The notes under the pieces are model-generated. The model worked only from the letters and a program-made list of their open reading frames with translations. It was not told the DNA's origin and did not search any database. A program made the translations under genes and the position numbers. A DNA stretch of 29,489 bases, taken from a virus. Positions 1-8,391 of the stretch are shown one piece after another; the first letter of the stretch is position 1; each line of letters starts with the position of its first letter. The stretch spans positions 1 to 29,489 of IMG/VR virus record IMGVR_UViG_3300023184_000398, one strand, 5' to 3'.

Positions 1-1570
1 CGAGTATGCCGTTGCAGGTACGACTGCAATAATCACAATTGGTGCTGGCGCCACAGGAACAAGAACAAGAGGAACAAGTGGGTCAAATAGTCTTTTTGAC
101 ACTGTTATAGCATATGGCGGCGGCGGTGGCGGCGGCGGTACAGACACTGGTGGTACACGAGATGGCGCACCAGGGGGCAGCGGTGGCGGCGGATGTTACA
201 TAGGTGGCGGTGGCGCAGCGATCCCGGCTGGTCAAGGTAATGTTGGTGGCGGTGGTCCTGGCGTTATAAGTCCATATCCAGGTGGTGGCGGAGGCGGCGC
301 AGGTGCCGCTGGCAGTAATGGATCGGGGTCAATTGCCGGTGCAGGCGGCATTGGACTGGATTGGCCCACTGGAACTGGAACCATTGGTGGTACAGCTATT
401 TGGGATACGACAGAGTTAATTGGCACAGGAGATCTAGTAGCAAAAACCAATGGTGGTTGGGGCAGCTTTATGAACGCTTATGCTGTGTGGCATACTAGCG
501 GTAGTTCAACTGTGGGAGTTGATCAAACCGTGACAGTTGCATTTCCATATACAGGATTATATGTTATACAGGCAGCAGCCGATAATGGCGTAACTGTTTA
601 CGTAGATGGAGTTAGTCGAACAAGTACTACCACGTATACCGGGTCAGTTACTGTAAATATAACGTTAACCAGCGGCAATCATGACATACGTACGGTGGCT
701 TACAATCTTGGTGGCCCAGGCGGCGTATCTGTTTTAATTGCCAGCGCAACTAGTAATTATTATGCTGGTGGCGGCGGCGCCGGCGTTAGAACAGGTGGAT
801 CGGGCGGCCTAGGTGGTGTAGGTGGAGGTGGTAACGGGGCTCTAGTGTCTAATACCAACGGAGGAAATGCTACGGCTAACTCTGGTGGAGGTGGTGGTGG
901 ATCAAGTCAATATACCAGCTTGCCCTATGGTGGCAATGGCGGTTCTGGCATTGCTAAGATTCGCTATTCAGATGTTTACCCAGAATCGGCAGCCACAGGT
1001 GCAACATATGCGTTAGCAGATGGATATAGAACATACACTTGGGCGACATCGGGCTCTATTGTGTTTTTTACTCCGTTTACCACAGTTGATTTAACATACG
1101 ACCCAACTTGGAGCGGCGGCAGCTTTACTGTTAGCGGAAATACAGTTACAACAACAGGGCAGTTTGCCAGCGTACTCTATGCTATAGTACAAACTACAGG
1201 TAAAATATATTTTGAGTTTACAGTAATCAGTGAGATTGGTGATGGATATGGCTGGTACGTGGGAGTTCAACGGGTACCTACTAGGGTAGGCAACTATCAT
1301 AACGGAACAAGTGGGAATGGAAACGGTGGCGCCGGAACAGCGTTTGGATCCATTGTGGCTACTCATACTTACGGAGTGCTGATAGATTTAGACGCACAAA
1401 CAGTATCATGGAATGGCGCCACCGCAGTAGCAATCCCGGGAACAGGACAACTTTACTTTGCAGTATATGATGGAACCAGTAGTGGTACTGGATCAGGCAG
1501 TATAAATTGGGGTACTAGTAGTTTTGTAAATACAGTACCAGCCGGCGCGATTCCTGCAGGATCGGTATGA
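1..1570 (+). CDS. Gly-rich phage adhesin with inserted lectin-like domain and SPRY-like C-terminus (5' partial)
   Basis: The frame is open from base 2 to the TGA at 1568-1570 (522 codons), so the start lies outside the window; the Met at 470 is internal. Domains by visible residue: 1-130 a Gly-rich region with long Gly runs; about 132-252 a beta-sandwich insertion with a WGSFMNAYAVW motif and a LTSGNHDIR motif, of the type found in phage fibre tips and resembling PA14/lectin folds; 253-345 the Gly-rich region resumes and closes with GGSGIAKIRY; 345-360 a capping motif GYRTYTWATSGSI; about 362-522 a SPRY-like domain (GKIYFEF, GYGWYVGV, YGVLIDLD, then a Pro/Ala-rich end). Known of such proteins: they form virion surface adhesins. 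Inference: a tail-fibre or capsid adhesin. The next gene starts 22 nt downstream. The domain names are motif-based calls. Confidence 0.9.
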   Translation, partial: EYAVAGTTAIITIGAGATGTRTRGTSGSNSLFDTVIAYGGGGGGGGTDTGGTRDGAPGGSGGGGCYIGGGGAAIPAGQGNVGGGGPGVISPYPGGGGGGAGAAGSNGSGSIAGAGGIGLDWPTGTGTIGGTAIWDTTELIGTGDLVAKTNGGWGSFMNAYAVWHTSGSSTVGVDQTVTVAFPYTGLYVIQAAADNGVTVYVDGVSRTSTTTYTGSVTVNITLTSGNHDIRTVAYNLGGPGGVSVLIASATSNYYAGGGGAGVRTGGSGGLGGVGGGGNGALVSNTNGGNATANSGGGGGGSSQYTSLPYGGNGGSGIAKIRYSDVYPESAATGATYALADGYRTYTWATSGSIVFFTPFTTVDLTYDPTWSGGSFTVSGNTVTTTGQFASVLYAIVQTTGKIYFEFTVISEIGDGYGWYVGVQRVPTRVGNYHNGTSGNGNGGAGTAFGSIVATHTYGVLIDLDAQTVSWNGATAVAIPGTGQLYFAVYDGTSSGTGSGSINWGTSSFVNTVPAGAIPAGSV

Positions 1571-1592
1571 TTTTTAATGAGTAAATACTAAT

Positions 1593-4500
1593 ATGACGTT
1601 TCCAACTACACCAGCAGACACAACTACAGCAGTGGTAGACGGTATAACCTACATTTATTCTGCCGCAGATAATGCTTGGACCAGGATTGCGCAAGGTGTA
1701 CAAGGTACTGATACTGCATTTGTTATAGCAAACACCACAATAAGTTCAAGTACCGTCACTGGGGCGCTACAAGTAGCTGGTGGTGTAGGTATTGCTGGCA
1801 ATGTCTATATTGGCGGTAATGTTGTTGCCGGTAACGTAGTATCATTGGGTACTTACGCTGCTATCACTGGTGCCAATTTGATATCTACTGTAGATTTTGC
1901 TGCGTCTGGTAATGTTACAGTTACTGGAAATGTATACACTGACAACTATTTCTATGCAAACGGGACACCATATTACAATACCGGCCCGACTGGTTACACT
2001 GGTAGTTTTGGTGCAACAGGCCTTACTGGTGCAACAGGTGCAACTGGACCTACTGGTGCAACTGGACTTACAGGTGCAACAGGCGCAACTGGTATTAGGG
2101 GCGATTCTGGCTCATTTGGTGGCGAAGCATTTTCATATATATACAGCAGTGACATTACCTTAACTGATCCTCCTGCAGGAAACGTTGAATTTAATACTTC
2201 TACATTATCAGCCGCTACTTTACTGTATATTAACTTTTATGATGCGTCGGGTGCATCAACTTATAGTTTTTTACAGACCATTGATGACTCGACATCAACT
2301 ATCAAAGGGCACTTTAATGTAGTTGAAAGTGGAAATAATGCAAACTATGTAATGTTTGCAATCGTTGGTTCTCATACCGAAGAAGGAACACCTACCCCCA
2401 ACCATTTCCATGTTCCAATCTCTTATTTGTCAGGTCCAGGATCATTTACCAATGGCATGCCATTGGTAATTACGTTTGCAAGAACTGGTGATCGTGGCGA
2501 TACGGGCGCAACAGGATCAACGGGTGTGACTGGCCCAACTGGACCCACAGGTATAGGTGCTACAGGCGCCACTGGTGCAAGCGGTGCTAGCGGTGCAACT
2601 GGCTTAACCGGCGCCACTGGTATAACTGGTAATGTGGGTGCAACAGGACCCACTGGCATAACAGGCGCCACAGGGCCCAGTGGCCTAGCTGGTGCAAGCG
2701 GAGCAACAGGTGTCACGGGTGTAACTGGACCAACCGGAGTTGGTGCAAGTGGAGCAACAGGCGCAACTGGCCCTACTGGTATAACTGGTAATGTGGGTGC
2801 AACAGGTGAACCAGGATCAACAGGCGCAACAGGGCCTACAGGTATAACAGGTGGAGTTGGCGCTACTGGAGCAACAGGTGGAGTTGGCGCTACTGGTGTA
2901 ACAGGAGCCACTGGTGCCACAGGTGTCACTGGCTATACTGGATCAATTGGTGCCACAGGCGCAACCGGAGTCGGTGCAACGGGCGCAACAGGTGCAAGCG
3001 GCACAATAGGTTACACAGGTAGTGCTGGCACCGGCGGCGGCGGTGGTGGTAACAGCACCACAGGCAGCAGCCCACCAGTATCGTCCTACCTAGGTGATCT
3101 ATGGTACGATACCACACGTGATGTATTATTGCGCTATACTGATGTAGGCGTTGGCACCAACTTTTGGCTTGACCTAACTGGTCCTATATACAACTTTGGT
3201 GTAGTAGCAACCATAGCCACCATAGTAGCACCCACAATCGAATACTTGGTTGTTGCTGGCGGCGGATCGGGTGCCGGCTACGCAGGTGGTGGCGGTGCCG
3301 GTGGATATCTAGCAGCCTCCGGTTATGCAATAACAGCGGGCGCGAATATCACTATCACAGTTGGCGGCGGCGGAGCAGCGGTAACAAACGTAGCTAACGA
3401 TGGTAACAATGGTAACCCTTCATCTATCAATGACAATCTCAATTACTCGGGTAGCTTTAACGGCACTAATCAATATTTAAGTCTACCAATTAATGCAGCA
3501 TTTAGTTTTGGTACAGATAATTTTACGGCCGAAGCCTGGATTTATACAACTTTACCCGGTAATACATATGGTAAAACTATTTTTGATGCTAGACCAGACG
3601 ATATCAATGGAGCCTATTGGACCATTGGTATAACTCCATCGGGAATACTTAATGCTACTACTATGACAACTGGGGGAGCGACCTTAGCCGCACCCAGCGT
3701 GATGCCTTTCAGCCAATGGGTTCATGTTGCCTTTACTAGAGCATCGGGTGTTCTTAATTTGTGGGTCAATGGCGTATCTGTTGCATCGGCTAGTGGAAAT
3801 TCAGATAACATTAGCTCTAATGGTTTAAAAATAGGTGCTAATGCTTTCAGGAATTCCGGAGCCTCAGATACATATTTTAATGGATATCTCTCTAATGTTC
3901 GTATAGTAAAAGGTGTAGCAGTCTACACTGGCACATTTACCCCACCTGCTAGATCACTAACTGTTACTCAAAGCAGCGGAACAAACATCAGTGCTATCAC
4001 TGGCACACAAACCAGTTTGTTAACGTTAAAAGGTTCGTCAATAGTAGATACTTCTACTAATGCATTTAGTATTACCAATAATGGTGCAGTGTCGACAACT
4101 AATTCACAATCACCATTTATACCCCTAGCGTTTGGTGGTGGCGGTGGCGGTGGCTACGGCAATGCTGGTAAAGCCGGCGGTTCAGGGGGCGGTGGTGGTA
4201 TTGGTAGTGGAACACCAGCCGGCGGTGCCGGTGTCACTGGTCAAGGGCGTGCAGGTGGTGCCGGTGGTAACTACAATAACCCTTACCCAAGTGGTGGCGG
4301 TGGCGGCGCTGGCAGCTCAGGTGGAGCCGCAGTTGGCAGCACACAGTCGGGTGCTGGTGGCATTGGCAATATTGCTACTATAATTACAACCACAATCGCA
4401 TCTGCACTGAACATTGGTCAAGTGGTCAGCACTGATGTTTATTTTGCTGGTGGCGGTGGCGGTGGTATTGGATATGGTGCCGCTGGCATAGGTTTGGGCG

Positions 4501-4754
4501 GTTACGGTGGCGGCGGCAACGGCGGCAACACTGGTACAGGTGTAAACGGTGGATCCAATACCGGTGGCGGTGGAGGTGGCCAAGGTTACAATTCTGGAAG
4601 TGCAGTGGGCGGGGCAGGTGGTAGCGGTGTAGTTGTTATTCGTTATCCAGATGCCTACGCCGATGCTGTATCAACTACCAATTGTGCAGATATCAGAACA
4701 GTGGGTGGATATAAAATATACACCTGGAAAACCAGCGGAACAATAACTTTTTAA
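1593..4754 (+). CDS. Collagen-like phage fibre with Gly-rich/LamG tip
   Basis: 1,053 aa. Domains: residues 1-30, the FPTTP...[10 protein letters not shown]-terminus common in marine phage fibres; about 47-120, a [19 protein letters not shown] repeat; 130-173, a first Gly-X-Thr collagen-like tract; about 176-296, a beta domain ([17 protein letters not shown] ... [13 protein letters not shown]) that I know from cyanophage collagen fibres; 298-480, a second, long collagen-like tract; about 501-528, a GDLWYDTT...W motif; 551-612, the first half of a Gly-rich domain (EYLVVAGGG); about 616-840, one LamG-like domain plus linker; 846-1025, the second Gly-rich half ending [13 protein letters not shown]; then a [11 protein letters not shown] cap. 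Likely a trimeric virion fibre. No Shine-Dalgarno is visible; the start follows an ACTAATA leader. The role is inferred from architecture. Confidence 0.93.
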   Translation: MTFPTTPADTTTAVVDGITYIYSAADNAWTRIAQGVQGTDTAFVIANTTISSSTVTGALQVAGGVGIAGNVYIGGNVVAGNVVSLGTYAAITGANLISTVDFAASGNVTVTGNVYTDNYFYANGTPYYNTGPTGYTGSFGATGLTGATGATGPTGATGLTGATGATGIRGDSGSFGGEAFSYIYSSDITLTDPPAGNVEFNTSTLSAATLLYINFYDASGASTYSFLQTIDDSTSTIKGHFNVVESGNNANYVMFAIVGSHTEEGTPTPNHFHVPISYLSGPGSFTNGMPLVITFARTGDRGDTGATGSTGVTGPTGPTGIGATGATGASGASGATGLTGATGITGNVGATGPTGITGATGPSGLAGASGATGVTGVTGPTGVGASGATGATGPTGITGNVGATGEPGSTGATGPTGITGGVGATGATGGVGATGVTGATGATGVTGYTGSIGATGATGVGATGATGASGTIGYTGSAGTGGGGGGNSTTGSSPPVSSYLGDLWYDTTRDVLLRYTDVGVGTNFWLDLTGPIYNFGVVATIATIVAPTIEYLVVAGGGSGAGYAGGGGAGGYLAASGYAITAGANITITVGGGGAAVTNVANDGNNGNPSSINDNLNYSGSFNGTNQYLSLPINAAFSFGTDNFTAEAWIYTTLPGNTYGKTIFDARPDDINGAYWTIGITPSGILNATTMTTGGATLAAPSVMPFSQWVHVAFTRASGVLNLWVNGVSVASASGNSDNISSNGLKIGANAFRNSGASDTYFNGYLSNVRIVKGVAVYTGTFTPPARSLTVTQSSGTNISAITGTQTSLLTLKGSSIVDTSTNAFSITNNGAVSTTNSQSPFIPLAFGGGGGGGYGNAGKAGGSGGGGGIGSGTPAGGAGVTGQGRAGGAGGNYNNPYPSGGGGGAGSSGGAAVGSTQSGAGGIGNIATIITTTIASALNIGQVVSTDVYFAGGGGGGIGYGAAGIGLGGYGGGGNGGNTGTGVNGGSNTGGGGGGQGYNSGSAVGGAGGSGVVVIRYPDAYADAVSTTNCADIRTVGGYKIYTWKTSGTITF
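1980..2112 (+). repeat. Collagen-like Gly-X-Thr tract 1
   Basis: About 44 residues of nearly uninterrupted Gly-X-Y triplets, mostly G-A-T, G-L-T and G-P-T, ending at a GIRGDSG exit sequence. Thr is the dominant Y residue, where Pro/Hyp would sit in animal collagen. Codons vary at third positions (gca/gcc, act/aca), so this is a protein repeat rather than a recent DNA expansion. Probably a triple-helical stalk. Confidence 0.9.
2484..3035 (+). repeat. Collagen-like Gly-X-Thr tract 2
   Basis: About 180 residues of Gly-X-Y triplets starting at [11 protein letters not shown], with rare breaks ([19 protein letters not shown]). Larger units recur: the stretch ITGNVGATG(P/E) appears twice and [10 protein letters not shown]-like units are tandem, suggesting internal duplications. 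The tract ends in [15 protein letters not shown] before the GDLWYD motif. Confidence 0.9.
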
Positions 4755-4769
4755 GCAAGCGACTAATAC

Positions 4770-6344
4770 ATGGCATTCCTAAGTTCACCAAGTAACGGGC
4801 AAGTAATAACAGTAAATGGCATCAGTTATACCTACAACGGTACTAACAATGCCTGGTACCGCACTGGCCCCACCACAGCCAATGTGGTTACCACAGTAAC
4901 TGCCAACGTTACCAGTAACACTGCCAGCACCAGCACTACTTCGGGCGCACTCACTGTTGGTGGCGGCGGCGGGTTTGCAGGCAATGTCTACATTGGCGGT
5001 CAATTGGTCACCACTGGCGGTGTATTCTGGGCTAACGGAACAGCATTCAGCAGTGGTGGCACAGGTGGTGGGGGCGGTGGTGGGGGCGGTGCCTACTATT
5101 TCTCCGACACAGCGCCTGTTGGTGCAGTAGCTGGCGACAGATGGTTTGATACCACAGTTGGCATATTGTTTACCTACACCGATGATGGTTCTAGCACACA
5201 ATGGGTTGAGGCAGCAGCCAGCGGATTCTTAGGACAAACTGGCTACACTGGTAGCATTGGCGATCTAGGATATACGGGCAGCGTGGGGTATGTTGGATCG
5301 GCTAGTACAGTGGCTGGTTATACCGGTAGCGTGGGCGCAGGCTACACTGGTAGCGTTGGTCAATTGAGCTACACTGGAGTTGTTGACAATTTTACTGGTA
5401 ACGGATCCGCGGTGGCTTTTACACTGAGCGTTACGCCAAGAAACATAAACAATACTACCGTTAATTTAAACGGTGTAATACAATTAAAGAGTTCGTATAC
5501 CGTATTAGATAACGTGCTGACATTCAGCGAAGCACCGCCTGTTGCGGCAGCAATTGAAATTACCACACAGGTATATGGCCCAGCATATACACCGTTCTTG
5601 ACACGGTTGTATACCAGCAGTGGCGGCAATACATTCACAGTCAGCAATGGTGTGACCAACGACAGTGTGTTGGTCATGGCCAATGGTGTAGTACAGCGTC
5701 CAGTAACTGATTACGCAATCTCAGGCTCAACGCTAACCATGGCGGGAACTGTCAGCCCCGGAGTAGTTATACACATAAGAGAATTGCCTGGTGCAATTCA
5801 AGGTGACACTGGTTACGTTGGTAGCACAGGAAGTTTGGGCTATACTGGTAGTACCGGCATTGGCTACACTGGATCAGCCAGCACAGTGATTGGCTACACT
5901 GGTAGTCAAGGTATTACTGGTGCAGTTACCTACACAGTAACATCACCTGGTACATCGGCTTTTGTGATTAATGGAGCAAGCAATCCTACAATTACATTGG
6001 CCCGCGGCTACACCTACTATTTTGATGTTGGATCCGAAGGATTCATTATTAAAACCATTGGTACCACCGGAGCCAGTAATTATTACAATTCGGGCGTAAC
6101 TAATAATGGTGGATCAAATTCCAGAGTAACATTTACAGTTCCGTATGATGCACCTGCTACACTGTATTATGTGTCATACACATACAGTAGTATGGTGGGG
6201 GTATTTCAAATATTTGATTTGGGACAAATGGGATATTCAGGTAGCGTGGGATACGCTGGTAGTGCTGGTGCAGGATACACCGGCAGCTCAGGAGGAATTA
6301 CATCAGGAAGGGCCATTGCAATTGCAATGGTATTTGGAGGATAA
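4770..6344 (+). CDS. YTGS-repeat tail fibre with cupredoxin-like domain
   Basis: 524 aa. Order: 1-32, an N-terminal module (SSPSNGQVITVNGISYTYN) like that of the upstream fibre; 56-77, TTSGALTVGGGGGFAGNVY; about 100-108, a Gly run; 122-146, GDRWFDTTVG...W; 157-204, YTGS repeats; 205-340, two tandem copies of a fibre beta domain (FTGNGSAVAFTLS ... VNLNGVIQ; then NTFTVSNGVTNDSVLVMANG); 345-387, more YTGS; about 388-482, a domain of the NPTITLARGYTYYFDV ... FTVPYDAP ... YSSMVG type, which in related phage proteins resembles a cupredoxin; 487-510, a last YTGS tract and a short C-terminus. Likely a thin virion fibre. No Shine-Dalgarno; an ACTAATA leader ends 1 nt before the ATG. Confidence 0.92.
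   Translation: MAFLSSPSNGQVITVNGISYTYNGTNNAWYRTGPTTANVVTTVTANVTSNTASTSTTSGALTVGGGGGFAGNVYIGGQLVTTGGVFWANGTAFSSGGTGGGGGGGGGAYYFSDTAPVGAVAGDRWFDTTVGILFTYTDDGSSTQWVEAAASGFLGQTGYTGSIGDLGYTGSVGYVGSASTVAGYTGSVGAGYTGSVGQLSYTGVVDNFTGNGSAVAFTLSVTPRNINNTTVNLNGVIQLKSSYTVLDNVLTFSEAPPVAAAIEITTQVYGPAYTPFLTRLYTSSGGNTFTVSNGVTNDSVLVMANGVVQRPVTDYAISGSTLTMAGTVSPGVVIHIRELPGAIQGDTGYVGSTGSLGYTGSTGIGYTGSASTVIGYTGSQGITGAVTYTVTSPGTSAFVINGASNPTITLARGYTYYFDVGSEGFIIKTIGTTGASNYYNSGVTNNGGSNSRVTFTVPYDAPATLYYVSYTYSSMVGVFQIFDLGQMGYSGSVGYAGSAGAGYTGSSGGITSGRAIAIAMVFGG
5238..6297 (+). repeat. Three blocks of (G)YTGS repeats
   Basis: Blocks lie at 5238-5382, 5802-5930 and 6228-6297. The unit is Gly-Tyr-Thr-Gly-Ser plus 1-4 residues (GYTGSVG, GYVGSAS, GYSGSVG), punctuated by a conserved SASTV(A/I) spacer. 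They separate the folded beta domains of this protein like flexible or collagen-like stalk segments. Confidence 0.88.
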
Positions 6345-6347
6345 TAT

Positions 6348-6710
6348 ATGGCAGCACCAAACATAGTTAACGTAGCAACAATTACAGGAAAAACAACCGG
6401 AACATCACTTACTAGTACAACAGTAACAACAGTATTAACCAATGGTGCTAGTTCAGGAAAAGTTTTTAAAATAAATGTGCTCAACGTAGCTAACACTAAC
6501 ACTTCAACAGCAGCGGAGGTTACAGTAAGTTACTACAACGGAGCAACAGCTTTTCCTATTGTGGCAAACGTGAGTGTACCGTCTAAAAGTACACTAAACG
6601 TTATTGATAAAAGTAGCCAATACTATTTAGAAGAAAATACCAGCATTACTGCGGTAACCCCAACAGCCAGCGCACTAGTAGTCACAGTTAGCTACGAGGA
6701 AATCAGCTAG
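6348..6710 (+). CDS. Small conserved T4-like virion structural protein
   Basis: 120 aa, all-beta by pattern: NIVNVATITGKT near the N-terminus, SGKVFKINVLNVAN at about 36-49, VTVSYYNG at about 57-64, then VPSKSTLNVIDKSSQYYLEENTSI at about 75-98 (shown in parts: VPSKSTLNVID, YYLEENTSI) and a terminal VSYEEIS. I recognise this pattern from a small structural protein of marine T4-like phages. Strong Shine-Dalgarno GGAGG at 6336-6340, 7 nt before the ATG and inside the end of the preceding fibre gene, suggesting coupled expression. It is followed 1 nt later by the next ATG. The precise location in the virion is unknown to me. Confidence 0.9.
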   Translation: MAAPNIVNVATITGKTTGTSLTSTTVTTVLTNGASSGKVFKINVLNVANTNTSTAAEVTVSYYNGATAFPIVANVSVPSKSTLNVIDKSSQYYLEENTSITAVTPTASALVVTVSYEEIS

Positions 6711-6711
6711 T

Positions 6712-8379
6712 ATGAGCAAGAGATATCCTGGCGGAATAATTTCAGGATCAAATTATAATCCTACCTCTTCCAGTGGTAGCGGGTTTTGGACTTTATCTCA
6801 GCAGTTGCAAAATAAACAAGCAGGTGTCTGGCCAGGTCCTGGCCAATTGTTAATTGACTATATTATAGTTGGTGGCGGTGGCGGAGGGGGTACAGGTGAT
6901 GCTGCTCTAGCTTGGCAAGGCGGTGGGGGCGGTGCCGGCGGTGTTGTGGTCAAAACCGGATTCATTACATCAACCGGATCATATACAGTTACTATAGGTG
7001 CAGGCGGACCAGCGATTGTTTTAAACAGTGGTAATAGTACTGCTGCGCTATCCACTGGATTAAGTTCAACATTTAATGGATTTACTGCATTGGGTGGAGG
7101 ACAAGGCGGCGGCAGTTACACCACGGGCACCGGAGTTCCGCAAGCATTACTGGCTGGAGGGTCTGGTGGAGGCATGTCGGGCATTGGCGCAGGTGCTGCT
7201 AATCAACCATCATCTGCCAGCGGCGGACTAGGCTTTGCAGGAGGCGCTGGTGGTGCAGCTACATATTCCAGTGGTGGCGGCGGAGCAGGCGGAGTTGGAG
7301 GGCTCGGAATTACAACTGCATCAGGGCAAGGTGGAGTTGGATATACTTGGTTTGATGGAAATACATATGCCAGTGGTGGCGGTGGTGGTGCTGCTGGAGC
7401 CACAGTTACTAATGGATTAGGTGGAGGCCAGTCTGGGGCACTATTATTCAATGGCAGCAACTATCTAAGTGCAACCAATGCAGGAGGCTGGGTCAGCAGT
7501 GACCATACAGTTGAAGCTTGGATGTATATAACTACAATGCCAGACCCAGCAAACGCAAATCAGTACATCCGGGCATCTGCAATTGCAGCCGAAGGCGATG
7601 GTGCTAGTAATGCCACGTGGCAATTTTACTTTCAACCCAGTGGGTTAACTGTTGTTTATAAAGCAGTTAACAATACACTATATTTTGTCTCTGCTGGATA
7701 CACTTTCTCAACATTGACTTGGTATCACGTAGCATTTTCAAGATCGGGTACTACTGCTCGATTATTTGTTAATGGTGTACAGATTGCCACTGGAACAGTA
7801 CCGGCTTGGACATCTCGGACTATATTACAGATTGGACGTGGTGCTACATCAAGTTACACATATCCGTTCTATGGTTACATTACCAATTTTAGAATGGTAA
7901 ATGGTATAGCAGTATACACTGGCAATTTTACTCCGCCGGCGGGCCCATTAACTGCGGTGCAAGCTGCTAATCCTTTTGGTGGCAGTAATGTTGCCGCAGT
8001 TACAAGTGGCACTACTTCTGTATTATTAACAGCCTTATCATCGGCTGCTGCATTTACTGATACTGGTGCCTTTGGATATACTATAACCAACGTTGGTTCT
8101 GTAACATACTCTACATTATCCCCAATTACAGCCGCTGGTGTTGGCGGCGGCGGCCGCGGTGGTAGTGTTCTCAATGCTGTGGCAGCAACAAATGGTATTG
8201 CAAATTCGGGAGGGGGCGGTGGCGGTAGCTACTATGATAATGTTCCAGGTGCAGGCGGTAGTGGACTAGTTGTTGTCAGATATCCTGGTTCTGCGGCCGC
8301 GGCCACTGGAGGAAATATAAGTATTAGTGGCGGTTATGTTTATCATGCATTTACTACCAGCGCGGCGTTTGTTGTGTAA
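6712..8379 (+). CDS. Gly-rich adhesin with one inserted LamG domain
   Basis: 555 aa. The N-terminus MSKRYPGGIIS matches the start of the giant protein that follows (MAKKFPGGLIT), a shared virion-attachment type. Residues 48-240: a Gly-rich domain beginning IDYIIVGGGGGGG. Residues 243-475: a LamG-like jelly roll (ALLFNGSNYLS, HTVEAWMYI, WYHVAFSRSG, LFVNGVQIA, FYGYITNFRMVNG, AVYTGNFTPP) with its downstream linker SVLLTALSSAAAFTDTG. Residues 478-525: the Gly-rich domain resumes and closes GGSGLVVVRYPG; then a GGYVYHAFTTS cap. GAGGA at 6696-6700 is the likely ribosome-binding site, 11 nt upstream. LamG folds commonly bind carbohydrate or protein ligands; adhesin is an inference. Confidence 0.92.
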   Translation: MSKRYPGGIISGSNYNPTSSSGSGFWTLSQQLQNKQAGVWPGPGQLLIDYIIVGGGGGGGTGDAALAWQGGGGGAGGVVVKTGFITSTGSYTVTIGAGGPAIVLNSGNSTAALSTGLSSTFNGFTALGGGQGGGSYTTGTGVPQALLAGGSGGGMSGIGAGAANQPSSASGGLGFAGGAGGAATYSSGGGGAGGVGGLGITTASGQGGVGYTWFDGNTYASGGGGGAAGATVTNGLGGGQSGALLFNGSNYLSATNAGGWVSSDHTVEAWMYITTMPDPANANQYIRASAIAAEGDGASNATWQFYFQPSGLTVVYKAVNNTLYFVSAGYTFSTLTWYHVAFSRSGTTARLFVNGVQIATGTVPAWTSRTILQIGRGATSSYTYPFYGYITNFRMVNGIAVYTGNFTPPAGPLTAVQAANPFGGSNVAAVTSGTTSVLLTALSSAAAFTDTGAFGYTITNVGSVTYSTLSPITAAGVGGGGRGGSVLNAVAATNGIANSGGGGGGSYYDNVPGAGGSGLVVVRYPGSAAAATGGNISISGGYVYHAFTTSAAFVV

Positions 8380-8391
8380 AATGGATCAATA

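Noticed and set aside
2493-2501. RGD tripeptide in the collagen tract, suggesting integrin binding
   Set aside because: It is part of a common (R/K)-G-D-(T/K)-G collagen entry sequence in phage fibres; no animal receptor is implied.
2423-2929. Long Pro/Val/Ala-rich open frame on the minus strand
   Set aside because: It is the mirror of the Gly-Ala-Thr collagen codons on the + strand. The same holds for Pro-rich minus frames at 232-450, 6858-7055, 7203-7460 and 9624-9821. None has a ribosome-binding site or a protein-like composition.
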